Below, piece after piece: positions 12,133 to 21,665 of a stretch of DNA of 25,518 bases. The notes under the pieces are model-generated. The model ran no database searches and was not told where the DNA came from. It saw nothing but the letters and a program-made list of their open reading frames with translations. This stretch comes from a virus. Each line of letters opens with the position of its first letter. Positions within the stretch are counted from its first letter, which is position 1. The stretch lies in IMG/VR virus record IMGVR_UViG_3300020465_000089, positions 1 through 25,518 of that record; one strand, 5' to 3'. The position numbers were made by a program, and so were the translations under genes.

Positions 12133-15100
12133 TTATGCAAGTGCAATAACTCTAAGATTTTTAACTCTAGGTGGTTGAGCTTGATTTGTACCAGTTCCTA
12201 CCAATTTAATACTAAAGTATCTGAAGGTAGACAAATCATCAATGGTGAATTCATAATCATTATAAATTACTTGATTTGGTGTATATGCTATAACATCTGT
12301 TTTAGCAGTCAAAGTATCAGGTAATCCATTATTTTTTGCTGGATCTATGATTTGTCCAGTTGCTAATAAATTAGTATGACCAGGGAATGGTTCATAAATT
12401 AACTCATCATTAGGACCCTCTGAGACAGCATAGAATGCTCTTATATCACTAGTAACATTGATATGTGCTTCCATGTGAATCTTGATTCCAGTAGCTCCAG
12501 ATTTCAAAGTAATTGGTTTGCATGCATAAACAAATGCATTAGGATCATCCTTCAGTGTGTTAACTCTATTGTCTGTCACATAATCAGTGATTGGTTGATT
12601 CAATCTATTAGAGCATAATATGACCCCAATCCTATCTAAATCAACTATTGGAGAAAGAGTTGGATCTGCTCCAAAGAAAGATAAACTCATGGTGAGTGAT
12701 TTATTATCTGGAAGACTTGGCAATGATGTTGTTTCATTAACTCTAGAAGCTATCATTCTAGGAGTAGACATATAATTATCACCCTCTAGACTAATATTTT
12801 CAAATCCCTTGTCAACAAATGGAGGTTCTGATCCATCAACACTAGATGATGTAATGGTTCTTACCTGTGCTGTTAAAGTAGTTCCTGCTGGAGTAACATT
12901 TTGAACTATGGGTGTTATCACTTCAAATGGTATATTTTCAGTAGATACAATTTTTGATCCACCAGAAGATTTGGTTTGTTTGAATTTTAATTTTGAAAGA
13001 CTAGTTCCTACAGATCTATCTACTCCATTAGCAGATGTGTCAATTTTTATACTGAAGAAATCTAATCCTTGAGGATTAGTTGTAGTAGCATTTGCTAAGT
13101 TGTGATTAGTATTAATTCTTCTTAATGAGATACCATTTAACTCATATTTGTTGACTATATCAAGAGCACTATGTGATAGCGTCTTGGTTGAATCAACTCC
13201 TCTAGTAACTCCAGTTAAAGTGTTATTACTTACTCCACTATAAGAGAGTATCTCACTTCCAACCTTAACATAACCTAGATTAGTAGAACCAACACCCACA
13301 CTTTCAAACTCAGCAAAATCTGTAGCATCATCTAAAGATATAGATCCAGTTGATGCTGAATCATAATCTGCAGATAATACAGTTGGTTGAACATCTGAAG
13401 TTACATCATTTATAGCAACTATATTTTGAGTTGAATACATTCCATGATTCTTTTGATTGACTTTTATATGAAGTCCATCATCAATAGTTACAGGAGAATC
13501 TGACAATAAAACATTTCCACCAGCAGAGTGATTTAGTGTGGTTACACCAGCACCTGTGACATATTGAATAGTTTTAGTAGCACCAGTTTCAAAATCACCT
13601 TGAACATTGTCAAGAACAAATTCATTAGTTCCAGTGATGGAAGCAATTGAGAATTTAATTCCTTGACCTAGTGATGTTAGTCCAACAGTGGATACACCAA
13701 CTACATCTCCAATAGAATAACCAGTTCCACCATTAGTAACAGTTGCAGCAACTGCCACTCCATTGGTTATGGTCATATTCAATGTTCCATTTCTTCCTCC
13801 TCCAGTTTGAGTGACCATAGGAACATGATGATATGTTTCACTGCCAGATGAAGGTGTATATCCAACACCAGCATTAGTAATTGTTAAGTTGCCAGTTGCT
13901 GTTCCTGCAGCACCAACAAATCTTCCTGTGGCATTGCTACCACTTTGTTGAACAATATTTCCAACTGTTATTCCAGTATCAGATATGGTTGTGTTGAAAC
14001 CAATTCTAATTTTATTTGATTTAATTTCAAATGAATCTTTAAGAAGAGGTGGAACATCATCAGAGAATGTAACCAAAGGTGGATTCACAAAATTAATAGT
14101 TCCAGATCTTTCGCTAAATCTTGCTCTATAAAGAGTAAATTTAAGATCTTCATACTGACTAGCATTCCATGTCTCTCCATTTTGAGATTTAAACAAAGAA
14201 CCTAGAGTAGGTTGTTGACTAACAACCACCTGTTCAGCTTCAGGTCTATCTTTAGTTTGAACATCAGTTTCACCCATTCTAGAAATCCAAGCAGTATATT
14301 CATTGCTTGTAGATAGTAAAACTATTGAGTAAGATTTATTTTCAGGTAGATATACTGGAGATGGGAATGTTACTGTAGTGGGAATAGATGCATCATCAGA
14401 TATATTAACATCCTCAGGATCTAATACTACCTCACCAAAAGGAATTATTTCTGTAGTAGGAACTCCAAGATTCATTGTTCTTAATTGAACACTGCATGGC
14501 AAGAATTGATCTTTTGATCCAAAGTAAAGATCTACTTTAGTTACATATATTGCATTGCCCACAAAGAATGATTGTGCAAGAGGATCTCTAACACCAAATC
14601 CACATTCTTTATCTAATGCATTATATTCAGCTTCAGTTGTCAATCCAGTTGCTTCTGCAATAGCTGCAAAATTCTCTTCAACCTTAGCTTGATTAACAGG
14701 ATCTGCCTCAAAAGCTGCTAGTTTATCCTCATCTAGAGCAAATTCTAAATGCTCCTCCATTCTTGCTTGAATATCAGCTGAACTAGCATCAGCACCTAAT
14801 TCTAAAGCAATTGATGCAGTCCAGTATTTTACAGCACCTTGATCTGGTGGTGTTTGTCCAACATTTTCAAACTTAGCATAAGCAGAAGCAATAGGATCAT
14901 TAACTTGAATTGTTACATTATTGTTTTCATCAGTAACAGGAACAATACCAGTATTATATGATTCTTGATCACTTAATTTGCCAATAAATGTTGCTTGCTC
15001 TGAGAAAGTGTCAGCCACTTCAGTGGCAGTAACATCCTCTATATAATGAACAGTTGCTGGTGAAGGTCTAGTGCTGATTGTTTTGCTAGAAGAAGATGTA

Positions 15101-18100
15101 GTAATAGGACCTGATATGGACTTACTTTCAACTTTAGTTAAAACATCAGTTGCAATATTTTTTACACTGATAATGGTAGATTGTAAAGTGCTAATAGTTC
15201 CACTGGATTCAAATACCTTTGAAACATCAGTAGAAACATTTGCTGATATTTGACTATTAATATTACTACTAGTAAGTCTAAAGACTTTCTTCCCTGTTTC
15301 AAATTTTGGTGAAGTAATCTCATTGGGATCAGGGATAAAGAAAGATCCAAGAACACTACCAACCACATCACTTCTTAATCTTAAATTAGAAATTGTAGCT
15401 TGAGCACTTGATGTTTCTCCAACCAATGTAAGACCAGTTTCAACATGTCCAAAGAATGTATTGTCTGCTTTTTCTGCTAGAGTATCTAAATCTATGTTTA
15501 GCAAACTAGATGTAGAGGAATACAATTCAGGAACATCAACTAAATCTGATGAAGTAGAAGATGTGTTAGAAGTTGTAGTAGATGATTCTGGTACTATATT
15601 ATCTACTATAACTGCACCCAAAGTTCTTCCAGTTCCACCAGAATAAAGAGGAGTAAACTGATAATATGGATTAGACTTATATGTTTGAGTAGGAGCATCA
15701 AAAGGTCCACGTTTGTGATTTGATTGTGCTACCTTAAATCTTATTAACTCCTTACCATTAGCAGTGGTTCCTATTACAGTTTCACCTACTTGGAATGTAC
15801 CAGTAGTCATTGTAATTTCAAGAAGTTTAGGAATTATATACTTTGATACATCTTGACCATCAAAGAAAGCAAAAAGCCCTGTTGATGGTTTTAAAGTTCT
15901 AGCATCAAATTTAATATTTCTAGACCTCATGTTGGAGGCAATCTGTGTATTGATTACTTTTGGACCTTCATTAATAGTACTAAATGTTTCTCTAACTAAA
16001 CTCTTACTTGCTGTTCTACTAGATTGTCCAACTCTTTGTCCATTTACAGTAGTAGTTCTAATAAGTTGATCATGCACCCAATCATTAGTTGTGTCTGACC
16101 AATTTTCTTTAAATCCAGTCCAATTATCAGACCAAGAACTCCATGTTACAGGACCATATCCAGTTCTAGAATCAAATCCTGAAGCATCTAATTGTTCAGA
16201 GGTATTTGTATAAGTTACTAAATCATCATGCTTAGCTTCTAATGTAACTTCATCAAGCCATATGTCACTATCTGGAACTAGATCTACAGTTCCACCATAG
16301 TAACTTACTAAGTAAGGTGTTATATTTTCAACTCTTGTAGCAAAAGGTTGTTCAATATGTACAACCTCATCATAATCTAAAGTTAATACTCTTCCAGTTT
16401 TTCTAATACCATTAGCACTATTTAAATCTAATTTAAGATCTAATTCAGTGGTATGATGAGATGGTCTTAACTCTCCATTATGATAATCTATGGAATTTTT
16501 TACAATTGTAGTTTTAAGTTGAGTTTCAGTATTAGAAAAATCATCAACAAAGAAACCAGATTTAAATCTATTCAAACCATCTGTATCAGTGATTTGCATA
16601 TTTAATGTATCACTTTCCAATAAAGAAAGAGATGTGAAAAATTCTAAGTTTTCAATTCTCTTTTCAAGTTTATTGATATCACTCATTTGATATCTCTTGT
16701 AGTTTGCAAGAGTGATACTTGCATTATTCACTTCAAATAAGTAAGCAGGTAATTTAATTGATGCTATTTCTAATGCACCATCTATTGGCACTGGAAACTC
16801 TGGAGTTTCAGCAGGAACTCCTTTTATTAATTGAAACTCACCATTTTTAGATAAGTAAATTTTATCACATCTAGGAAGGAAGAAAGAGTAATCTAATAAT
16901 ATGGATTTGTCAGATGCTAAAATATTTTTAGCAGAATTTCCTGATGAAGTAAATGATCTACCTAAGAACTCAAATGGAGAACGAGATGTTCCTGTAAAAT
17001 CAGAAACTCTAGGTCTAATATCAATGAGATCACTTACTCTACAATTATTGATTACATGTAAATCACCATAATCAAAGTTATCATATGAATTGACAGTTGT
17101 GATATCTCCAGTGTCTGCTGCAGTAAAAAATGCAGATTCAAATATTATGCTTATTCTCTTTGTGGGTGCATCATATCCATCTTTTCTCACTATTCTGGCA
17201 TAATCATAGATTGTATTTCTTTGACCATCATCATAAGTAAATTCATCAGTTATATTATTAGAACTTAATGCTACAGCTCCAACTGTTGCACTAATTCCAG
17301 ACTCTTGGAAAGTTACTATTTCTCCTATCTGAAGATCAAAATCATTTAATAGAGTAAATTCAATAGCAGCGTCAGTGCTCTTCTTAACATATATTCCAGT
17401 TGACTTACTTGTATCTCCAACAAATTTTTCTCCAATTAGAAGATCACCAGTTCTACCTGTAGAACTATTAATAGAAGTTAAAGTCAATATTGGTAAAGTT
17501 GGATTATTAACATTAGAGGATTCGTATATTCCAAATACTTCAGTTACATCAGGAACATTTAAAGAGATCTCACCATCTTGAACTCTTGTTCCAAAAATTG
17601 AATTGAAAGTTAATCCATCATTCAATGTGGTTGTTCCAATACCAGATGTTGAATTAGCTGAACCTACTACAGTTAATAAATTAATTTTTTGTTTTTGTTT
17701 TATTTTTGATTTTACATTTATTTTTCTTATTGTAGCTATCAACTTTGCTGGACTATCAGTTCCCAATCCATTAATTGTTACTTGAGTAGAACCTGAATTA
17801 AAAACAAATTTATCTGAAGATAAAGGTTCTGTGCTACCATCAGTTCTTATTAAGGTATAATCCTCTTCATCATAAGGTAAGAAAGTTTCATCAGAACTTC
17901 CACTGCTGATTGTTCCAGTAGAATTTCCAGTGATGGTAACATCAAATTGTTTTTTAATGGTAATGTGAGAATTTGTTAAATCTACATTAGATACATTTTT
18001 CTTAGGTAGATGAGTATATAAATCATTGTCAGTTGATGATTGGAATTGTGAAGTTAATATTTTAAAATTGGATGGATTTATTTCTCCAGAAGTGGCATCA

Positions 18101-20064
18101 CCAGCTATTACTGTAGGAAGACCACCATCACAAACACCACCAACTGTGGTTACTCCAGATATGGTAAGAGAATTTTGAGATACACTTTCAACTCTTGCAT
18201 AGGATACTGTGCTTTTACCAGGACTACTATATTCTACTATATTACCAACTGTAGCAATTCCAATAAAGAATTTACTTGGATCTGCACTAGTTACTGTTGA
18301 GATTCCTAAGGAAGCACCTGAAGTTGTTGCTGAACTAACATTGACTTCTCCAAGATTTGAAAATAAAGTTTGCTTTACATCAGCATTGAAAGTGCTTGCT
18401 GTGCTTACAGTTCCATTAATAGACTTAATATCACTGGTGCTGAAAGATGTGGATGCTGCTGCAACATTTCCACTTTCTATTCCATTAAAAATTAACTGTT
18501 CTCCAGGTATAAACTTACCTTTGGTATTATATGCAGTGATAGCAGTACCAACAGAATTATATCTTAAGAAACCTGTAGCTCCACTAGACTTACCTTTAAT
18601 ATGTGTAGGAACAACTAAAGCATCTTTTGGATTAGTATTTAAAGTTAAACTAGTATAAGTTTGTATATCATACAAAGCTATATCCCATTCATTCTCAGTG
18701 GGAACTGAACTATTATATGATCCAGACTCTAAAGCAAAATCATATACACGTGCTAATCCTATTTCTTTACCAGCAGCAGTAGTTGAAGCAGCTCCTATTC
18801 TTTGATCTCTTAAACTTACAGTATAATCTGTTCCTATTCCTATGATAGGAGAACCAGAAACTCTATTTAAAGTAAAAGTAGGTCCTGTAACATAATTGAT
18901 ACTTTGAGATTCTAAAAGTTTTGTTGTTCTTGGTTTATCAAAATCTAAAAATGTAGGAACAATAGTTTCTATATCATACCCTTCTACATATGCTTTTCCT
19001 GGTGATAACTTATAAGTTCCTAAATCATCACTTGGAGTATTATTGTTATAAGTTTTTTGATTTGAATTAAATATACCATTATTACCTTCAAAATCATTCA
19101 GTGTATTTTTGGCAGTTAATGAGAATGGTTTAATGTAATAGTTTCCAGACTCATCAAAAGTTCTTTTTGCTAATTCATCTCCTAACTCATTATAATCACT
19201 TTCTCTACGTACATATATTAATTCACCACCTCTGATTTCCATCAAATTTATAAAGTTTGATGGTTTAGTTTCCTCTGGTGGAAGAGATGTTAAACGTACA
19301 GATATACTTAACCTATCAGCACCTGGTGCTGTAAAATTACTAAATCCAGAAGCATTGTCAGTTAAAGATTCATCTAAATCAGAAGTAACAATTGATTCTT
19401 GAATACGCAATCCAACATTAAAATTACCATCATTACGATATGGATCTAATACCAGAGTTTGAGATTTTACTTCTAAAAAATATCCTCTTACAAAATAGAT
19501 ACCCTCAGATAAAACAGCAGCAGATCCAATAAAAGAACATGCTCCAGTTACTAATTGAGCAACAGGTTCTCCTGGTTGAAATATGACTCCTGTTCTAGTG
19601 CTTATTGAATTATTATCTAATAGTAAACTTTCTCCTGATACAAATTTTTCATTACCCTCTCCCCCAGTATTCAAGTAAGTAACAAATAAAACATACCAAC
19701 TGCCACCAGTAACTCTTCCTATGTATGATTTTATTTTTGCCTTTACTCCAGATGTGCTACCTATTACTACTTTACCTAGTAAATCATCTAGATATGATTC
19801 TACATTTATACCTTCATTTGATACTTGAATTCTAATTGAATCATAAGCACCATTATATCTAATTCCACCTCCAGTTACTGAAGCACCATCTTTAAATATA
19901 TGTTGACCAAATTTTTCAATTTGGTTTTGGAGAAGAGATTGTACTCCTGTCAGTTCTCTTGCTTGAACTGGCAATCCTGGTTTAAATAATATTTTACAAT
20001 AAGTATCTTTTGCATCAAAATCGTCAAAGTAAGGAGCGACGTTTAGATTTGTTTCCTGTGGCAT
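12133..20064 (-). CDS. Giant structural protein, DUF4815-like N-terminus (2643 aa)
   Basis: The N-terminus (NLNVAPYFDDFDAKDTYCKI, FKPGLPVQARELTGVQSLLQ, NQIEKFGQHIFKDGASV) is that of the DUF4815-type structural proteins of marine T4-like phages. Residues about 1131-1180 hold a conserved block (INKLEKRIENLEFFTSLSLL, then DGLNRFKSGFFVDDF). About 1818-1985 hold another: DPLAQSFFV, KVDLYFGSKDQFLPCSVQLR, FPSPVYLPENKSYSIVLL and ISRMGE. The C-terminus (FTIDDLSTFRYFSIKLVGTG, then RVKNLRVIALA) is also family-like. Between these lie G-S-G-Y-T, F..GE/TSGA and E-M-V/SH modules shared with other virion proteins, and an acidic helical island at about 1745-1821. It follows gp8 by 6 bases and replaces T4 genes 9-12 and wac, so it is probably a peripheral baseplate or tail-fibre component. 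The specific role is inferred. Confidence 0.88.
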   Translation of the reverse strand: MPQETNLNVAPYFDDFDAKDTYCKILFKPGLPVQARELTGVQSLLQNQIEKFGQHIFKDGASVTGGGIRYNGAYDSIRIQVSNEGINVESYLDDLLGKVVIGSTSGVKAKIKSYIGRVTGGSWYVLFVTYLNTGGEGNEKFVSGESLLLDNNSISTRTGVIFQPGEPVAQLVTGACSFIGSAAVLSEGIYFVRGYFLEVKSQTLVLDPYRNDGNFNVGLRIQESIVTSDLDESLTDNASGFSNFTAPGADRLSISVRLTSLPPEETKPSNFINLMEIRGGELIYVRRESDYNELGDELAKRTFDESGNYYIKPFSLTAKNTLNDFEGNNGIFNSNQKTYNNNTPSDDLGTYKLSPGKAYVEGYDIETIVPTFLDFDKPRTTKLLESQSINYVTGPTFTLNRVSGSPIIGIGTDYTVSLRDQRIGAASTTAAGKEIGLARVYDFALESGSYNSSVPTENEWDIALYDIQTYTSLTLNTNPKDALVVPTHIKGKSSGATGFLRYNSVGTAITAYNTKGKFIPGEQLIFNGIESGNVAAASTSFSTSDIKSINGTVSTASTFNADVKQTLFSNLGEVNVSSATTSGASLGISTVTSADPSKFFIGIATVGNIVEYSSPGKSTVSYARVESVSQNSLTISGVTTVGGVCDGGLPTVIAGDATSGEINPSNFKILTSQFQSSTDNDLYTHLPKKNVSNVDLTNSHITIKKQFDVTITGNSTGTISSGSSDETFLPYDEEDYTLIRTDGSTEPLSSDKFVFNSGSTQVTINGLGTDSPAKLIATIRKINVKSKIKQKQKINLLTVVGSANSTSGIGTTTLNDGLTFNSIFGTRVQDGEISLNVPDVTEVFGIYESSNVNNPTLPILTLTSINSSTGRTGDLLIGEKFVGDTSKSTGIYVKKSTDAAIEFTLLNDFDLQIGEIVTFQESGISATVGAVALSSNNITDEFTYDDGQRNTIYDYARIVRKDGYDAPTKRISIIFESAFFTAADTGDITTVNSYDNFDYGDLHVINNCRVSDLIDIRPRVSDFTGTSRSPFEFLGRSFTSSGNSAKNILASDKSILLDYSFFLPRCDKIYLSKNGEFQLIKGVPAETPEFPVPIDGALEIASIKLPAYLFEVNNASITLANYKRYQMSDINKLEKRIENLEFFTSLSLLESDTLNMQITDTDGLNRFKSGFFVDDFSNTETQLKTTIVKNSIDYHNGELRPSHHTTELDLKLDLNSANGIRKTGRVLTLDYDEVVHIEQPFATRVENITPYLVSYYGGTVDLVPDSDIWLDEVTLEAKHDDLVTYTNTSEQLDASGFDSRTGYGPVTWSSWSDNWTGFKENWSDTTNDWVHDQLIRTTTVNGQRVGQSSRTASKSLVRETFSTINEGPKVINTQIASNMRSRNIKFDARTLKPSTGLFAFFDGQDVSKYIIPKLLEITMTTGTFQVGETVIGTTANGKELIRFKVAQSNHKRGPFDAPTQTYKSNPYYQFTPLYSGGTGRTLGAVIVDNIVPESSTTTSNTSSTSSDLVDVPELYSSTSSLLNIDLDTLAEKADNTFFGHVETGLTLVGETSSAQATISNLRLRSDVVGSVLGSFFIPDPNEITSPKFETGKKVFRLTSSNINSQISANVSTDVSKVFESSGTISTLQSTIISVKNIATDVLTKVESKSISGPITTSSSSKTISTRPSPATVHYIEDVTATEVADTFSEQATFIGKLSDQESYNTGIVPVTDENNNVTIQVNDPIASAYAKFENVGQTPPDQGAVKYWTASIALELGADASSADIQARMEEHLEFALDEDKLAAFEADPVNQAKVEENFAAIAEATGLTTEAEYNALDKECGFGVRDPLAQSFFVGNAIYVTKVDLYFGSKDQFLPCSVQLRTMNLGVPTTEIIPFGEVVLDPEDVNISDDASIPTTVTFPSPVYLPENKSYSIVLLSTSNEYTAWISRMGETDVQTKDRPEAEQVVVSQQPTLGSLFKSQNGETWNASQYEDLKFTLYRARFSERSGTINFVNPPLVTFSDDVPPLLKDSFEIKSNKIRIGFNTTISDTGITVGNIVQQSGSNATGRFVGAAGTATGNLTITNAGVGYTPSSGSETYHHVPMVTQTGGGRNGTLNMTITNGVAVAATVTNGGTGYSIGDVVGVSTVGLTSLGQGIKFSIASITGTNEFVLDNVQGDFETGATKTIQYVTGAGVTTLNHSAGGNVLLSDSPVTIDDGLHIKVNQKNHGMYSTQNIVAINDVTSDVQPTVLSADYDSASTGSISLDDATDFAEFESVGVGSTNLGYVKVGSEILSYSGVSNNTLTGVTRGVDSTKTLSHSALDIVNKYELNGISLRRINTNHNLANATTTNPQGLDFFSIKIDTSANGVDRSVGTSLSKLKFKQTKSSGGSKIVSTENIPFEVITPIVQNVTPAGTTLTAQVRTITSSSVDGSEPPFVDKGFENISLEGDNYMSTPRMIASRVNETTSLPSLPDNKSLTMSLSFFGADPTLSPIVDLDRIGVILCSNRLNQPITDYVTDNRVNTLKDDPNAFVYACKPITLKSGATGIKIHMEAHINVTSDIRAFYAVSEGPNDELIYEPFPGHTNLLATGQIIDPAKNNGLPDTLTAKTDVIAYTPNQVIYNDYEFTIDDLSTFRYFSIKLVGTGTNQAQPPRVKNLRVIALA
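13150..13348 (-). repeat. E-I-L/SH module in the 2643-aa protein
   Basis: Residues about 2240-2305 contain SISLDDATDF, then GYVKVGSEILSYSGVSNNTL, TGVTRGVDSTKTLSHSALDI. This is the counterpart of the gp15 module at 8326-8517 and the 1285-aa module at 24230-24425. Confidence 0.6.
13690..13895 (-). repeat. G-V-G-Y-T / G-T-G-Y-S repeats in the 2643-aa protein
   Basis: Two units lie at residues about 2058-2125: LTITNAGVGYTPSSGSE and VTNGGTGYSIGDVVGVSTVG. At DNA level the plus-strand core CCACCATTAGTAA (near 13727-13739) is identical to the core in a gp14 repeat near 9627-9639. Confidence 0.55.
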
Positions 20065-20070
20065 GAGTCT

Positions 20071-21639
20071 TTAGAATTGCAAAATAACTTTGATATCTTC
20101 TCTTTGATTTGCAGACCTAGTTATAGAAGGTCTGTTATCAACATAAATTATATTTCCAGAGTACTTCTTAACTTCAGGGTTAGCAACACCCTGAACAAAA
20201 CTCTGTCCAAGAAAATATTTTCTATTATTTATTACTGTACTTATACCAGGACTTCCTGATGTTCCAAAATTAGTATCTATTCCTAGTGTACCTTCATTAC
20301 TAGCTATATTTACATTTCCTCCACTAGTTGGATTAGCAGTAAATCTGTGTAATGAAAGACCATATGTAGGATCAGTTTTCAATGACCCATCACTATTAAA
20401 TCCAACTAAACTTTTATCTTGCCAATATTTCAATACACCAGTTACTTGATCATAAGAAACAACTCTTCCTACAGCAGTAGATCCTATTCCTATAGTTTGA
20501 GTAAATTCACCATCTAGATCAAAAGTAGCAGTAGTAAAACCTGCTCCAACTAATTTTAATGCATAAAGAGCACTTGCTTTGGATAAAGTTAAGTTTGCAT
20601 TAGACTCAAAAGCATGAGGGTTTTCTACTACTCCTATTCTAGCAATTTGGTTGCCAGTGATAAAATCAGGATTTTCATTATCATTTTCTATTTTAGAGTA
20701 TATCAATACATTAGTCGCTCCTAACTCTCTATAAACATCTGCTCCATGTCCACCTTGAGGTGGAACAATTACATTAAAGACTGGCACTGTTGTTCCAGTA
20801 GGAACTCCTCCTCTAACCAAATCAACAGTTCCATATGTATATCCAGATCCACCTTTTGCTATATTGATAGATTCTACTTTAGCATCATTATTAATAACTA
20901 TGGTTGCTTCTGCTCCTGATCCATCTCCACTAATAGGCACACCAGTATATGTTCTATTTGCAGTTCCTATTCCAGATCCTCTATTGATAATGGTAGCAAT
21001 TTTTAATTGACCACTACTAGATGCATTATCTCTAACAGCAGCATCCTCTGTGTTTGTTTCCCAATCAGTAGGAACTGGCATAAAATTAGTAGAATCAAAC
21101 TTAGAAATATCACCTGGTTTTATTGTATAAAGATATTTCCATATATAACCATCACCACTATCTCCTGCTGTTTTTGGTTCAAGATCTGTAAATGTTGGTT
21201 GATCTAGAGAAGGTCTACCTGATAAGTTTTCTGGATCTGTTCCATTTTGTAAGCATATATAAACCTTAAAATCTTCATTTACTATAAAATATTTTGCTGC
21301 ATATATGTTAGTAGCATTAGATGGTTTAGAAGTATTTGTTCTACTAATATCACCTCTATACATGTCATAAGTTATACCTGATGCCCATGTGTGCTTAGTA
21401 ACCACTCTACGCACATCTGAAGAAGTAATTTTCTTCAGTGCTACCATAGTATCCCAATAATCATTTTCTTGATCAAAACTATCCTTTGGTGCAGGAGGAT
21501 TTGATTCCCATGTTGAAGAATAATTAGTAGCATTAGGCAAACCAACAAAAGAATAATATGAATTAATTGAAGAAGTTGCAGTAGAAACAAAATTCTTCGC
21601 ATTCAATATTCTAAGTTGATCAGTTATAATTGCTGACAT
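20071..21639 (-). CDS. 8: Baseplate wedge protein gp8
   Basis: This 522-residue protein is T4-like gp8, a dimeric component of the baseplate wedge. Conserved parts include MSAIITDQLRILNAKNFVST, FVGLPNATNYSSTWESNPPA, then DYWDTMVALKKITSSDVRRV, ASGITYDMYRGDIS, AAKYFIVNEDFKVYICLQNG and DGYIWKYLYTIKPGDISKF. It is longer than T4 gp8 (about 334). The excess includes two G-S-G repeats (about 217-252 and 258-276: INRGSGIGTANRTYTG and AKGGSGYTYGTVDLVRGG). The C-terminus (YVDNRPSITRSANQREDIKV, then ILQF) resembles the end of cyanophage gp8. A late promoter motif overlaps the stop of the preceding gene. The giant gene starts 6 bases after the gp8 stop, so the two are co-transcribed. Confidence 0.92.
   Translation of the reverse strand: MSAIITDQLRILNAKNFVSTATSSINSYYSFVGLPNATNYSSTWESNPPAPKDSFDQENDYWDTMVALKKITSSDVRRVVTKHTWASGITYDMYRGDISRTNTSKPSNATNIYAAKYFIVNEDFKVYICLQNGTDPENLSGRPSLDQPTFTDLEPKTAGDSGDGYIWKYLYTIKPGDISKFDSTNFMPVPTDWETNTEDAAVRDNASSSGQLKIATIINRGSGIGTANRTYTGVPISGDGSGAEATIVINNDAKVESINIAKGGSGYTYGTVDLVRGGVPTGTTVPVFNVIVPPQGGHGADVYRELGATNVLIYSKIENDNENPDFITGNQIARIGVVENPHAFESNANLTLSKASALYALKLVGAGFTTATFDLDGEFTQTIGIGSTAVGRVVSYDQVTGVLKYWQDKSLVGFNSDGSLKTDPTYGLSLHRFTANPTSGGNVNIASNEGTLGIDTNFGTSGSPGISTVINNRKYFLGQSFVQGVANPEVKKYSGNIIYVDNRPSITRSANQREDIKVILQF
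20812..20991 (-). repeat. G-S-G repeats inserted in gp8
   Basis: Two units, INRGSGIGTANRTYTGVPIS and AKGGSGYTYGTVDLVRGG, each precede or follow a G-x-G-A-x-A-x-(I/V) strand, the same layout as the gp14 repeats. They lie outside the part of gp8 that matches T4 gp8 in my reading. Confidence 0.5.
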
Positions 21640-21657
21640 TTGAACTATTTTTTTAGT

Positions 21658-21665
21658 TATTTATG
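21658..21665 (-). promoter_or_regulatory. Late promoter motif before gp8
   Basis: The minus strand reads CATAAATA, and its TAA (21663-21661) is the stop codon of the 1285-aa gene. It lies 18 bases before the gp8 ATG. Function is inferred. Confidence 0.6.

Noticed and set aside
12132-12146. TTG start five codons before the ATG of the 70-aa protein
   Set aside because: It lies inside the end of the giant gene without a ribosome site. The ATG one base after the stop gives the familiar MKVEGH N-terminus.
15162-15371. Minus-strand 69-codon frame inside the giant gene
   Set aside because: It lies in another frame of a well-supported gene, with leucine-rich random-looking sequence and no start signal.
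18209-18658. 149-codon open frame on the plus strand within the giant gene
   Set aside because: It is antisense to a continuous, recognisable protein, is hydrophobic and low in complexity (rich in L, V, P), and has no plausible ribosome site or family resemblance. It is a shadow of the S/T/G-rich coding strand.
21640-21656. Inverted repeat AACTA/TAGTT around a T-run just before gp8, considered as a terminator
   Set aside because: The stem is only 5 A/T-rich pairs and no T-run follows the stem in the direction of transcription. It is better explained as AT-rich leader.
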